The notes: generated by a model not told the origin, from the letters alone. Positions 1-5,294 are shown, numbered from the stretch's first letter. The stretch: 5,891 nt of DNA from Candidatus Bathyarchaeota archaeon (GCA_018396935.1 JAGTRA010000056.1:407-6297); one strand, 5' to 3'. Numbers and translations: made by a program.

Positions 1-105
1 TTTTTGATCCACATCCCCGAGAAAACTTATAGGCATGGATGAGACGAGGGCTTCCGCCACACATTTTCCCTCAACAATTCCCCTACCCCTTAGCTCAAAA
101 CCCAT
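1..105 (-). CDS. Phosphomevalonate dehydratase small subunit (DUF126, aconitase-X swivelling domain), N-terminal part; 3' end outside window
   Basis: Reading leftward from the ATG at 105-103 gives 35 open codons to the window edge, starting MGFELRGRGIVEG. Residues 17-33 (AEALVSSMPISFLGDVD) match the start of the DUF126/COG1786 family, whose members typically read GEALVS-x-x-PISFLGGVDP after a short beta strand. Family knowledge: this swivelling domain pairs with the large aconitase-X subunit to form mevalonate-5-phosphate dehydratase, which makes trans-anhydromevalonate phosphate in the modified archaeal mevalonate route to isoprenoid lipids. The start is supported by GAGGGA 5 bases upstream, which overlaps the TGA stop of the HD gene; only 9 bases separate the two genes, so translation is probably coupled. 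Roughly 95 residues of the usual 130 lie beyond the edge, so active-site residues and the presence of the large subunit cannot be checked here. Confidence 0.82.
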   Translation of the reverse strand, partial: MGFELRGRGIVEGKCVAEALVSSMPISFLGDVDQK

Positions 106-110
106 ATTTG

Positions 111-117
111 TCCCTCA
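111..117 (-). promoter_or_regulatory. Ribosome binding site of the DUF126 gene, overlapping the HD gene stop
   Basis: On the minus strand the sequence reads TGAGGGACAAATATG. The TGA is the stop of the upstream HD gene. The GAGGGA shared with it is a Shine-Dalgarno element 5 bases before the ATG at 105. This supports a short-spaced, translationally coupled pair. Confidence 0.6.
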
Positions 118-1392
118 AAATGATATTTTAGCTGATGATGGTATCCCGCCTAAAACATCCATAGCCGCCTTACTTACTATTTTTCGATTCTCTTCGTCTG
201 TATACACCCTTAAGATGTTTACGAACCCCCTTAACACGTCAAAAATTCCCGAAATCTCGCTTAAACGTTTAAGCTCCTTGCGCCCATCATGACTTCTACA
301 TATAACTGGGATCTCCATAGGCTCCATTAAGATTGAGTGATAATACGGCACTGAGGGAACGGTGGGTACGTCTATTACAATTTTATCTGGATCTATATTC
401 GCTCTCTTAGCAATCCTATCCCTAATCTGGTTTCGAAACTCCTCAGCACTAAAAATGTTTGTCACAGTTTTATCCCTAACATAGAATACTTGCTCATAAG
501 CACACTTCAGCATTCTACGCCTTTCAAGATTTCCAATAATGGCCCTCGATTTCTCACACTCTTTCAATAGACTCCAAACCACGTAATCATCCATAGCTAA
601 GTATTCTTCAGGCGTCTTGAAGCCTGTAAGCCCTATCTCTTCATCAGCTTCCTCAAGAGCCATAGCCAGCATTATTTGGGCTGCCCTACCTACGCGATGA
701 AAGTATATGCTCTTAAAGGATTCCATCCGCGCCATTATAAAAGCCTCCAACGTCGATATGGCGCCTAAATCCACTGCAAGATTTCCATCAAAAACATCAA
801 AAGTTTGAATGAGGCGAAAAACATCTACGAAACCATACTCTGCACCCGTGTGATAAGTATCTCTCACAACGAAGTCCAGTTTATCAACGTCCACAGCACT
901 GCTAATTATCTGATTTAGAAAGATTTTACCCCCAGCAAGCTTGCCAACAGCTAGCTTAGCAATAGTTTCAACATCATATCCCATATCGCTTATAATATCC
1001 CTTAACTCACTCTCCCTTATCAACCATGAAGTCATATCCTCATGTGTCTTATTTAATCGCTTAATTAAAACATGCTCAAAAACATGGGAAAACGGGCCAT
1101 GTCCCACATCATGAAGCAGGGCAGCTATCCTAACCATTTCAGCCTCATCCCTACCTATCACCCTTGAAATGTTACGGTTCTCAACAACCCTGCCAGCCAG
1201 ATACATAACGCCGAGGGAATGCTCAAACCTCGTATGGTTAGCACCGGGGTAAACGTACTCTGAACCTGCAAGCTGCCGTATCCTCCGCAGCCTTTGAAAT
1301 GGATAGGAATCTATAATTTCCTTCTCCGCCTCTGTAATGTATATATACCCATGCACTGGATCCTTTATCTCTCCCCAATATTCATCAACCAT
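115..1392 (-). CDS. HD-domain phosphohydrolase, SAMHD1/dGTPase-like (COG1078), probable dNTP triphosphohydrolase
   Basis: The protein has 425 residues from the ATG at 1392. It opens with the family signature KDPVHGYI (10-17) and PFQRLRRIRQL (31-41). Compared with human SAMHD1, the metal and catalytic residues all appear present: H53 in HTRFEHS, H94-D95 in LLHDVGHGPFSH (92-103), H103, H117 in HED, and D170 in DVDKLDFVVRD (168-178). Tyr230 and His232 (SIYFHRVG) fit the substrate-pocket helix. Members of this family split dNTPs into deoxynucleoside and triphosphate; some act on other nucleotides, so the exact substrate is inferred. A longer start at 1434 exists, but it has no Shine-Dalgarno sequence, sits beside a TATA-like box and would add 14 residues outside the usual family start; 1392 has GGGGGATGAG 3 bases upstream. 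It diverges from tmk and is followed by the DUF126 gene. Confidence 0.9.
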   Translation of the reverse strand: MVDEYWGEIKDPVHGYIYITEAEKEIIDSYPFQRLRRIRQLAGSEYVYPGANHTRFEHSLGVMYLAGRVVENRNISRVIGRDEAEMVRIAALLHDVGHGPFSHVFEHVLIKRLNKTHEDMTSWLIRESELRDIISDMGYDVETIAKLAVGKLAGGKIFLNQIISSAVDVDKLDFVVRDTYHTGAEYGFVDVFRLIQTFDVFDGNLAVDLGAISTLEAFIMARMESFKSIYFHRVGRAAQIMLAMALEEADEEIGLTGFKTPEEYLAMDDYVVWSLLKECEKSRAIIGNLERRRMLKCAYEQVFYVRDKTVTNIFSAEEFRNQIRDRIAKRANIDPDKIVIDVPTVPSVPYYHSILMEPMEIPVICRSHDGRKELKRLSEISGIFDVLRGFVNILRVYTDEENRKIVSKAAMDVLGGIPSSAKISF

Positions 1393-1395
1393 TCG

Positions 1396-1405
1396 CTCAT
1401 CCCCC
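1396..1405 (-). promoter_or_regulatory. Ribosome binding site that decides the HD gene start
   Basis: The minus strand reads GGGGGATGAG followed by CGA and the ATG at 1392. GATGA aligns with the GGTGA part of the archaeal Shine-Dalgarno consensus, at about the same distance as in other genes of this window. The upstream ATG at 1434 has only an AT-rich run before it. Confidence 0.55.
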
Positions 1406-1435
1406 TTATCAACAATAGTTAGTGGTAGGAGCATC

Positions 1436-1449
1436 TTTTTAATATAAGC
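1436..1449. promoter_or_regulatory. Probable bidirectional TATA-like element between the HD gene and tmk
   Basis: The stretch TTTTTAATATAAGC lies midway between the two divergent genes; its core TAATATAA (1440-1447) reads TTATATTA on the other strand. Its centre is about 48 bases from the tmk start and about 51 bases from the chosen HD start. Placing transcription starts about 25 bases from the centre, as is usual for archaeal TBP/TFB promoters, gives short leaders of roughly 23-26 bases each way, both containing the Shine-Dalgarno sequence. The role is inferred from position; no BRE was confirmed. Confidence 0.45.
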
Positions 1450-1479
1450 CCAAAATACGTTCTACAATTGATATAAGTT

Positions 1480-1486
1480 GGAGGAA
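1480..1486 (+). promoter_or_regulatory. Ribosome binding site of tmk, supports the TTG start
   Basis: GGAGGAA begins 12 bases before the TTG at 1492 and leaves 7 bases between GGAGG and the start. No other start codon sits at a proper distance, so TTG initiation is well supported. Confidence 0.65.
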
Positions 1487-1491
1487 ATCGA

Positions 1492-2094
1492 TTGAGTCAC
1501 AGGGGTTTCTTCATATGCCTAGAGGGCATAGATGGTTGTGGAAAAACAACACAGGCTAGAATGCTCGTTAACAGCCTTAACAAGATGGGCTACCGTGCTA
1601 TCTATACTGCTGAGCCAAGTCGTGGTAAAATAGGCTCCTTCATTAAGAGATACTGCCTGCACAGAGATAAAAGAATCTCAAGCATTGTTGAAGCTCTGCT
1701 TTTTGCAGCTGATCGGGTGGAGCATCTTGACGATGAAGTGATTCCAGCCATCATGGAGGGTAAAGTAGTAGTATCCGATCGATACCTTTTTTCATCCCTA
1801 GCATACCAAGGCGCAGCTGGCTTAGACATAAACTGGATAAGGAAAATTAATGAATACGCAATAAAACCAGACCTAGCAATATTCATAGATGTAGATCCAG
1901 AGGTGGCTATAAAGAGGCTAAAAACCATTAAGTCAGTTATGGAAAACTTGGAAAATGAGATAAAAGTTAGAGAAATATACCTCAAACTTGTTGAAAGCGG
2001 AGACCTCATAAGGGTTGATGGTAATAGAAGCAAAAGAGAAGTTGCAAAAGAAATCTTACACTTAACATTATCAGCCCTTAAAAAAATTAAATAG
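1492..2094 (+). CDS. tmk: Thymidylate kinase (dTMP kinase)
   Basis: This 200-residue protein phosphorylates dTMP to dTDP with ATP, a required step to dTTP. It has the full-length TMPK layout: P-loop GIDGCGKT (12-19), EPS substrate loop (41-43), FAADR (71-75), SDRY (95-98), YQG (105-107) and the Walker-B-like strand LAIFIDVDP (128-136). The P-loop has Gly-Cys where the human and yeast class has an Arg, so a LID arginine would be expected as in the bacterial class. The LID zone (142-165) is instead lysine-rich and unusually free of arginine, apart from R142 and R160. The TTG start is set by GGAGG 7 bases upstream. It lies alone on the plus strand between two minus-strand units, divergent from the HD phosphohydrolase and overlapping the next gene tail to tail by 8 bases. 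Confidence 0.95.
   Translation: MSHRGFFICLEGIDGCGKTTQARMLVNSLNKMGYRAIYTAEPSRGKIGSFIKRYCLHRDKRISSIVEALLFAADRVEHLDDEVIPAIMEGKVVVSDRYLFSSLAYQGAAGLDINWIRKINEYAIKPDLAIFIDVDPEVAIKRLKTIKSVMENLENEIKVREIYLKLVESGDLIRVDGNRSKREVAKEILHLTLSALKKIK
2080..2086 (-). terminator. Poly-U termination signal directly after the 161-residue gene
   Basis: Seven consecutive A on the plus strand give seven T on the minus strand, immediately after the TAA stop at 2089-2087. Archaeal RNA polymerase commonly stops at such U runs. It lies inside the last codons of tmk on the opposite strand. Confidence 0.45.
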
Positions 2095-2572
2095 TCTTCA
2101 GAACCCTTCTCGAAGATTTTTCATTAACTTTGTTAATTATGAATTCAGCAAGCTCCTCTGGAGCTACTCTCCTAGGCCCCTTCTCATGGTAAACTCTTAT
2201 CTCCAACTCTCCCTTGTCAAAGATCATCCGTAACATGTAATAGTCAAATTTAAGCGGTTTCCTCGATAACCCCTCAACCCTATAGTAACATATGACGCAG
2301 AAAAAATCTAAAACTCTAACTTCTCCACCATTCAAGGCTTTCAGTATTTTTTCAACCTCCTCTGCATCCAAGTAGTTAAAGTCTTCACCATCAGCTATCC
2401 CAAATTCAAAATGCATTATGACATCTGCGCTATAACTCAGCAGCTGACGTTTTGTGTTCAAATCATGAAGCGTGTTAACCATAGTGCGCTGAAGCTTTTT
2501 CGTTGAAATTAAAGCCTTAAAGCGTAGCACCCTATGAATGTGCTGGGGGAAGTTTGTATAAAGCCCAAGCAT
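2087..2572 (-). CDS. Conserved-looking hypothetical archaeal protein, 161 residues
   Basis: I do not recognise a named family. The protein has no signal peptide, no membrane segment and no known catalytic motif. It reads as a soluble alpha/beta domain: a basic N-terminus with FPQHIHRVLRF (8-18), a helix around 24-42, an acidic stretch HFEFGIADGEDFNYLDAEE (54-72), a hydrophobic strand VLDFFCVICYY (87-97), KFDYYMLRM (108-116), then EIRVYHEKGPRRVAPEEL (124-141) and a basic tail. The strings of aromatic and charged residues look like a conserved core rather than random coding. I chose the ATG at 2572 over the adjacent TTG at 2575, because AGGCGA stands 5 bases before the ATG and only 2 before the TTG. 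It follows the UPF0148 gene by 9 bases and is very likely co-transcribed with it. Confidence 0.72.
   Translation of the reverse strand: MLGLYTNFPQHIHRVLRFKALISTKKLQRTMVNTLHDLNTKRQLLSYSADVIMHFEFGIADGEDFNYLDAEEVEKILKALNGGEVRVLDFFCVICYYRVEGLSRKPLKFDYYMLRMIFDKGELEIRVYHEKGPRRVAPEELAEFIINKVNEKSSRRVLKTI
2117..2121 (+). terminator. Possible U-rich terminator for tmk
   Basis: A run of five T lies 23 bases after the tmk stop, preceded by the short inverted motif CTTCTCGAAG. The hairpin loop would be too small to be stable, so only the U run counts. It lies inside the opposing gene. Confidence 0.25.
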
Positions 2573-2581
2573 CAAATTCGC

Positions 2582-2950
2582 CTATTTTCTCTTGGCTTTA
2601 CGTATCTTTTCTAAGCTATCAAGCAATTCAGATAATGCTGTACTAAGTTTTTGCAACTTTTCAACATCCGTTTCATCCTGCATCCTCCTCTGTATATCCT
2701 CTATCTTGGATAGCAGAATATTCTCAAGGTTTTCAAGAGCCATAGCGCCCCTTATTTTCGCTAATTCTTCTTCATCCCTAACTACGATCACTTTCTTCCT
2801 ACACTTCTCACACCATAAGTCTCCATTCTTCATTCTAAATATTGGCGAGGCACAAACCGGACACGCTAACTCAGTCAACGTGAACCCCTGCCTTAATAGC
2901 TCAGCCATCCGCTTAACAGCTTCCCTATCCTCATTCTCAACATGCGCCAT
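2582..2950 (-). CDS. UPF0148 zinc-ribbon protein, Sjogren's autoantigen p27 (SSSCA1/ZNRD2) family
   Basis: This 122-residue protein has the layout of the Auto_anti-p27 family: an N-terminal helix with VKRMAELLRQGFTLTELACPVC, a four-cysteine zinc ribbon and a helical tail. The zinc ligands are C30, C33, C47 and C50 (CPVC and CEKC, separated by a short hairpin with IFRMKNGDLWC). Residues 66-120 form a charged, probably coiled-coil helix ending in a lysine-rich tail. Family members are widespread in archaea and have a eukaryotic homologue; their biochemical role is not established. The ATG at 2950 is preceded by GAGGGG 5 bases upstream. It is the first gene of a two-gene unit with the 161-residue protein and diverges from UPF0147. 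Confidence 0.88.
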   Translation of the reverse strand: MAHVENEDREAVKRMAELLRQGFTLTELACPVCASPIFRMKNGDLWCEKCRKKVIVVRDEEELAKIRGAMALENLENILLSKIEDIQRRMQDETDVEKLQKLSTALSELLDSLEKIRKAKRK

Positions 2951-2983
2951 ATTAACCCCTCGAGAATAGGTTTAAAATAAAAG

Positions 2984-2995
2984 CCTAATATAACT
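2984..2995. promoter_or_regulatory. Probable bidirectional TATA-like element between UPF0148 and UPF0147
   Basis: CCTAATATAACT contains TAATATAA (2986-2993), the same 8-base core as the HD/tmk region, and reads TTATATTA on the minus strand. Its centre lies about 40 bases from the UPF0148 start and about 54 from the chosen UPF0147 start, giving predicted leaders of about 14 and 29 bases. A second AT-rich stretch (TTTAAAATAAAA, 2971-2982) could be an alternative minus-strand TATA box and would give an almost leaderless UPF0148 transcript. Confidence 0.4.
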
Positions 2996-3033
2996 GATTA
3001 CTCAAGTTTATTCAAAGGATTATCTCATCCCAT

Positions 3034-3039
3034 GGTGAT
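3034..3039 (+). promoter_or_regulatory. Ribosome binding site that decides the UPF0147 start
   Basis: GGTGAT, a perfect match to the second half of the Shine-Dalgarno consensus, lies 4 bases before the ATG at 3044 and 7 before the GTG at 3047. The upstream in-frame ATG at 3032 would itself overlap this site and has only a distant GGAT before it. Confidence 0.5.
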
Positions 3040-3043
3040 AATA

Positions 3044-3322
3044 ATGGTGGGGAAGAAGAAAATTCAGGAGTATGAGGAGCGAATGAGGCAGGCAATAGCC
3101 ATCCTCACAGAAGTCTCAGAGGATACAACAACCCCACGCAATATTAGAAAAGCAGCTAAGGACTCTATTAACGCTTTACAGGATACCCAATACACCCACG
3201 CTGTTAGAGCCTCGAATGCCATATCAATCCTAGATGAAATATTACAGGATCCTAATATGCCTCCATACACACGCGTAAAATTGTGGAATGTTATGAGCTT
3301 GTTAGAAGCTATAAAAGACTAG
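3044..3322 (+). CDS. UPF0147 family protein (small helical archaeal protein)
   Basis: This 92-residue, cysteine-free protein matches the archaeal UPF0147 family in length and layout: a basic start (MVGKKK), then helices RMRQAIAILTEV, PRNIRKAAKDSINALQD and RASNAISILDEILQDPNMP, and a final PPYTRVKLWNVMSLLEAI. The repeated pattern of a helix, an acidic turn and Pro-Arg/Pro-Tyr-Thr-Arg suggests two similar helical hairpins. The function of the family is unknown. I chose the ATG at 3044 from the GGTGAT upstream; starting at 3032 would add only MVII. It diverges from the UPF0148 unit and is followed by the cupin gene after 57 bases with no clear terminator, so the two may be co-transcribed. Confidence 0.88.
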   Translation: MVGKKKIQEYEERMRQAIAILTEVSEDTTTPRNIRKAAKDSINALQDTQYTHAVRASNAISILDEILQDPNMPPYTRVKLWNVMSLLEAIKD

Positions 3323-3369
3323 AGGTAACGTTGCTGGGCACAAGGGGTTGATGCCTGAAAATCTAAGCT

Positions 3370-3374
3370 GGTGA
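3370..3374 (+). promoter_or_regulatory. Ribosome binding site of the cupin gene, favours the GTG at 3380
   Basis: GGTGA lies 5 bases before the GTG at 3380. The other in-frame GTG at 3371 lies inside this element and has no Shine-Dalgarno sequence of its own, so the later start is more likely. Confidence 0.45.
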
Positions 3375-3379
3375 GATTT

Positions 3380-3718
3380 GTGAAAATACGTCATTACACT
3401 GAGGTTCCGCCTGAAAACGTGGCGGAGAAAGGTGCTGAAAGAGCGAAAATTAGATGGTTAATAACAAAAGATATGGGAGCTGAACATTTTGCAATGAGAC
3501 TATTCGAAATAGAGCCTGGAGGGTGCACACCCCTCCACAGCCACCCATGGGAGCATGAAGTCTTCATACTAGAGGGAGAAGGCTACGTTATTGGATCTAA
3601 TGAAAAATTAGCCTTTAAACCTGGCGATGCAATATTCATACCGCCAAATGAGGTGCATCAATTTTTGAATCCAAGCAGTAAAACTGTGAGGTTACTATGC
3701 CTAATTCCATACATATAG
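3380..3718 (+). CDS. Single-domain cupin (cupin_2 type), metal-binding, function unassigned
   Basis: The protein has 112 residues from the GTG at 3380. Cupin motif 1 spans GGCTPLHSHPWEHEVFILEGEG (from residue 47), with ligands H53, H55 and E60. Motif 2 is GDAIFIPPNEVHQFLN (82-97), with H93. All four residues of the classic 3-His/1-Glu metal site are present, so a bound metal ion is expected. The short single-domain form covers isomerases, dioxygenases and small-molecule sensors, so the reaction cannot be named. The N-terminal 35 residues (KIRHYTEVPPENV to MGAEHFAMRLFEIEPG) follow the pattern of cupins with a preceding strand pair. An alternative start at 3371 adds three residues. It lies downstream of UPF0147 in the same direction and is followed by U-rich DNA. 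Confidence 0.9.
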   Translation: MKIRHYTEVPPENVAEKGAERAKIRWLITKDMGAEHFAMRLFEIEPGGCTPLHSHPWEHEVFILEGEGYVIGSNEKLAFKPGDAIFIPPNEVHQFLNPSSKTVRLLCLIPYI

Positions 3719-3731
3719 AGACTGCAAAACC

Positions 3732-3766
3732 TTTATTTTTATAAGCGTCATCTTCTCTCCATTTTT
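3732..3766 (+). terminator. U-rich termination region after the cupin gene
   Basis: TTTATTTTT (3732-3740) begins 14 bases after the cupin stop, and a second run of five T is at 3762-3766. There is no strong hairpin, which fits factor-aided or U-run archaeal termination. Part of this stretch (TTTTTATAAG) could alternatively be a TATA box for the next gene, but that would leave a long leader of about 65 bases. Confidence 0.4.
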
Positions 3767-3774
3767 GCTTCGTT

Positions 3775-3786
3775 AAAGATATATGG
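3775..3786 (+). promoter_or_regulatory. Possible TATA box for the FAD-dehydrogenase/lysS unit
   Basis: AAAGATATATGG is centred about 50 bases before the TTG start. A transcription start about 25 bases downstream would give a leader of about 25 bases containing the AGGAG element. The role is inferred from position only. Confidence 0.35.
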
Positions 3787-3816
3787 AGGCTGATCTATCT
3801 ACTTTTGGGCTTTAGT

Positions 3817-3821
3817 AGGAG
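3817..3821 (+). promoter_or_regulatory. Ribosome binding site of the FAD-dehydrogenase gene
   Basis: AGGAG ends 9 bases before the TTG at 3831, a normal distance, and supports TTG initiation; the next downstream ATG would remove the FAD-binding strand. Confidence 0.5.
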
Positions 3822-3830
3822 CTGTCGACT

Positions 3831-5255
3831 TTGAGCTATGATGTAATAATAGTCGGAGCGGGACCAGCTGGAATATTCTGTGCTCTCGAGCTTGTAGAGA
3901 AATCTGACCTTAAAGTACTGCTTCTAGATAAAGGCCCTGACATTGAAAAGCGCCGCTGCCCAGCGAGCCGTGGATTCGGATGTGTAAACTGTGATCCGTG
4001 CAATCTGCTCTGCGGATGGGGAGGCGCCGGAGCCTTCAGCGATGGGAAATTAACACTCTCGACAGAAGTAGGTGGGTGGTTAAACCAGTACATGCCCGAC
4101 AAGAAGGATCTCATGGAGTTACTAGATTACGTAGACAACGTATACCTAAGATTTGGAGCACCGAACCACGTTTACGGAGGCGAAACAGATAAGGTTGAGG
4201 AAATAGAGCGGAAAGCCTCCCTCGCTGGCTTAAAACTAGTTCACCAGAAGATTAGGCATATGGGCACTGAAAGATGCGCCCAGACCCTTCGAAAGATGCG
4301 GCAGGAGCTTGAGGGCAAGGTTGACATTAGAATGAAGAAGGACGTTAAAAGCCTACTAGTTAAGAATAGAATCATCGAAGGCGTAGAAACAGTTGACGGT
4401 GAACGTTTCTATGGAAAATATGTGGTGGTGGCGCCTGGGCGGAGTGGTGCCGAGTGGCTTAAAATGGAAGCACAAGCCTTGGGGCTGAAAACCCTAAACA
4501 ATCCAGTAGACGTCGGCGTTAGAGTGGAGGTTCAAGCCGTAGTTATGGAGGAATTAACCAGCGTCCTATACGAGCCCAAGTTCATATACTATTCAAAGTC
4601 CTTTGATGATCAAGTTAGGACATTTTGCGTTGCCCCATATGGAGAGGTAATATCCGAATCGTATAATGGCGTCCTCACAGTTAATGGTCAAAGCTATGCG
4701 GAGAGGAAGACTGAAAACACAAATTTTGCAATACTAGTCAGCACTTCATTCACAGAGCCTTTCAAAGAGCCCATCGCTTATGGAAAATACTTAGCTAGGC
4801 TTTCAAACCTACTAAGTGGAGGAATCCTTGTACAGCGTCTCGGCGACCTAGTAGCTGGCAGGCGATCCACCCCGGAGAGAATCGCCAGAAGTTTAGTTAC
4901 CCCAACATTAAAGAACGCTACACCCGGCGACTTAAGCTTCGTCCTACCGTATCGATACTTAGTAGATATCCGTGAAATGCTTGAAGCCCTTGATAAAATC
5001 GCTCCCGGCATACACTCCCGAGACACTTTACTCTACGGTGTAGAAGTTAAGTTCTACTCCTCAAGGCTTGAGCTTAACAACGTCCTTGAGACAAAGATTC
5101 GCAACCTGTTCACAATAGGAGATGGAGCTGGCGTAACCAGAGGCTTAATACAGGCCTCCGCCTCCGGAGTAATAGTGGCTAGAGAAATTCTACGGAGGGA
5201 GAGGCAAAAAGCTAAAGTAGCTCCACAGGTCGCAGAAGCAAAGACACAAAATTAA
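3831..5255 (+). CDS. FAD-dependent dehydrogenase, COG2509 type, with a ferredoxin-like cysteine cluster
   Basis: This 474-residue protein is a flavoprotein of the two-dinucleotide-binding-domain class. The FAD fold starts at once: VIIVGAGPAG (5-14), then LLLDKGP (30-36) with the acidic ribose-binding residue. C43, C51, C54, C57 and C61 follow, with the last four spaced CxxCxxCxxxC directly before the family motif GWGGAGAFSDGKL (62-74). VVVAPGRSGAEWL (198-210) and the C-terminal LFTIGDGAGVTRGLIQASASGVIVAREI (426-453) complete the FAD-binding site. The substrate is unknown; the family is annotated only as uncharacterised FAD-dependent dehydrogenases. The four spaced cysteines could hold an iron-sulfur cluster, which is inference. 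Residues 455-474 form a charged tail of low complexity. TTG is the start, with AGGAG upstream. The gene stands 39 bases before lysS and is probably co-transcribed with it. Confidence 0.88.
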   Translation: MSYDVIIVGAGPAGIFCALELVEKSDLKVLLLDKGPDIEKRRCPASRGFGCVNCDPCNLLCGWGGAGAFSDGKLTLSTEVGGWLNQYMPDKKDLMELLDYVDNVYLRFGAPNHVYGGETDKVEEIERKASLAGLKLVHQKIRHMGTERCAQTLRKMRQELEGKVDIRMKKDVKSLLVKNRIIEGVETVDGERFYGKYVVVAPGRSGAEWLKMEAQALGLKTLNNPVDVGVRVEVQAVVMEELTSVLYEPKFIYYSKSFDDQVRTFCVAPYGEVISESYNGVLTVNGQSYAERKTENTNFAILVSTSFTEPFKEPIAYGKYLARLSNLLSGGILVQRLGDLVAGRRSTPERIARSLVTPTLKNATPGDLSFVLPYRYLVDIREMLEALDKIAPGIHSRDTLLYGVEVKFYSSRLELNNVLETKIRNLFTIGDGAGVTRGLIQASASGVIVAREILRRERQKAKVAPQVAEAKTQN

Positions 5256-5282
5256 CCTTCAAGCATTTTAGCACCTCTATTC

Positions 5283-5288
5283 GAGGGG
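5283..5288 (+). promoter_or_regulatory. Ribosome binding site of lysS, in a possible weak hairpin
   Basis: GAGGGG lies 6 bases before the ATG at 5295. CCTC at 5274-5277 can pair with GAGG at 5283-5286 across a five-base loop, and GC at 5271-5272 can pair with GC at 5288-5289 past one A/G mismatch, so the site could be partly masked in the RNA. Confidence 0.5.
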
Positions 5289-5294
5289 CAGCTA

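Noticed and set aside
35..292. Open frame on the plus strand at the left edge
   Set aside because: It lies antisense to two genes with clear family motifs (DUF126 start and HD enzyme C-terminus), and its product is Ser/Pro-rich with no family resemblance.
1393..1434. Upstream ATG at 1434 for the HD gene
   Set aside because: It would add 14 residues before the family start, has no Shine-Dalgarno sequence and lies at or upstream of the predicted transcription start; 1392 has GGGGGATGAG before it.
1602..2033. Long minus-strand frame inside tmk
   Set aside because: It is the antisense shadow of a fully conserved thymidylate kinase; its sequence is Ser-rich with no motif or ribosome binding site.
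2592..2969. Plus-strand frame opposite UPF0148
   Set aside because: The minus strand has the complete four-cysteine zinc-ribbon family pattern; the plus-strand product is Ser/Phe-rich shadow sequence.
3783..3815. Ten-codon ORF beginning at the ATG at 3783
   Set aside because: It has no ribosome binding site and no overlap with the next start, and lies on the likely TATA box, so translation is unlikely.
3719..3830. Possible small RNA gene (C/D box or similar) in the 112-base gap
   Set aside because: There is a lone CTGA at 3790-3793 but no RTGATGA box C at a workable distance on either strand, and no tRNA-like cloverleaf. U-rich termination and promoter elements explain the gap.
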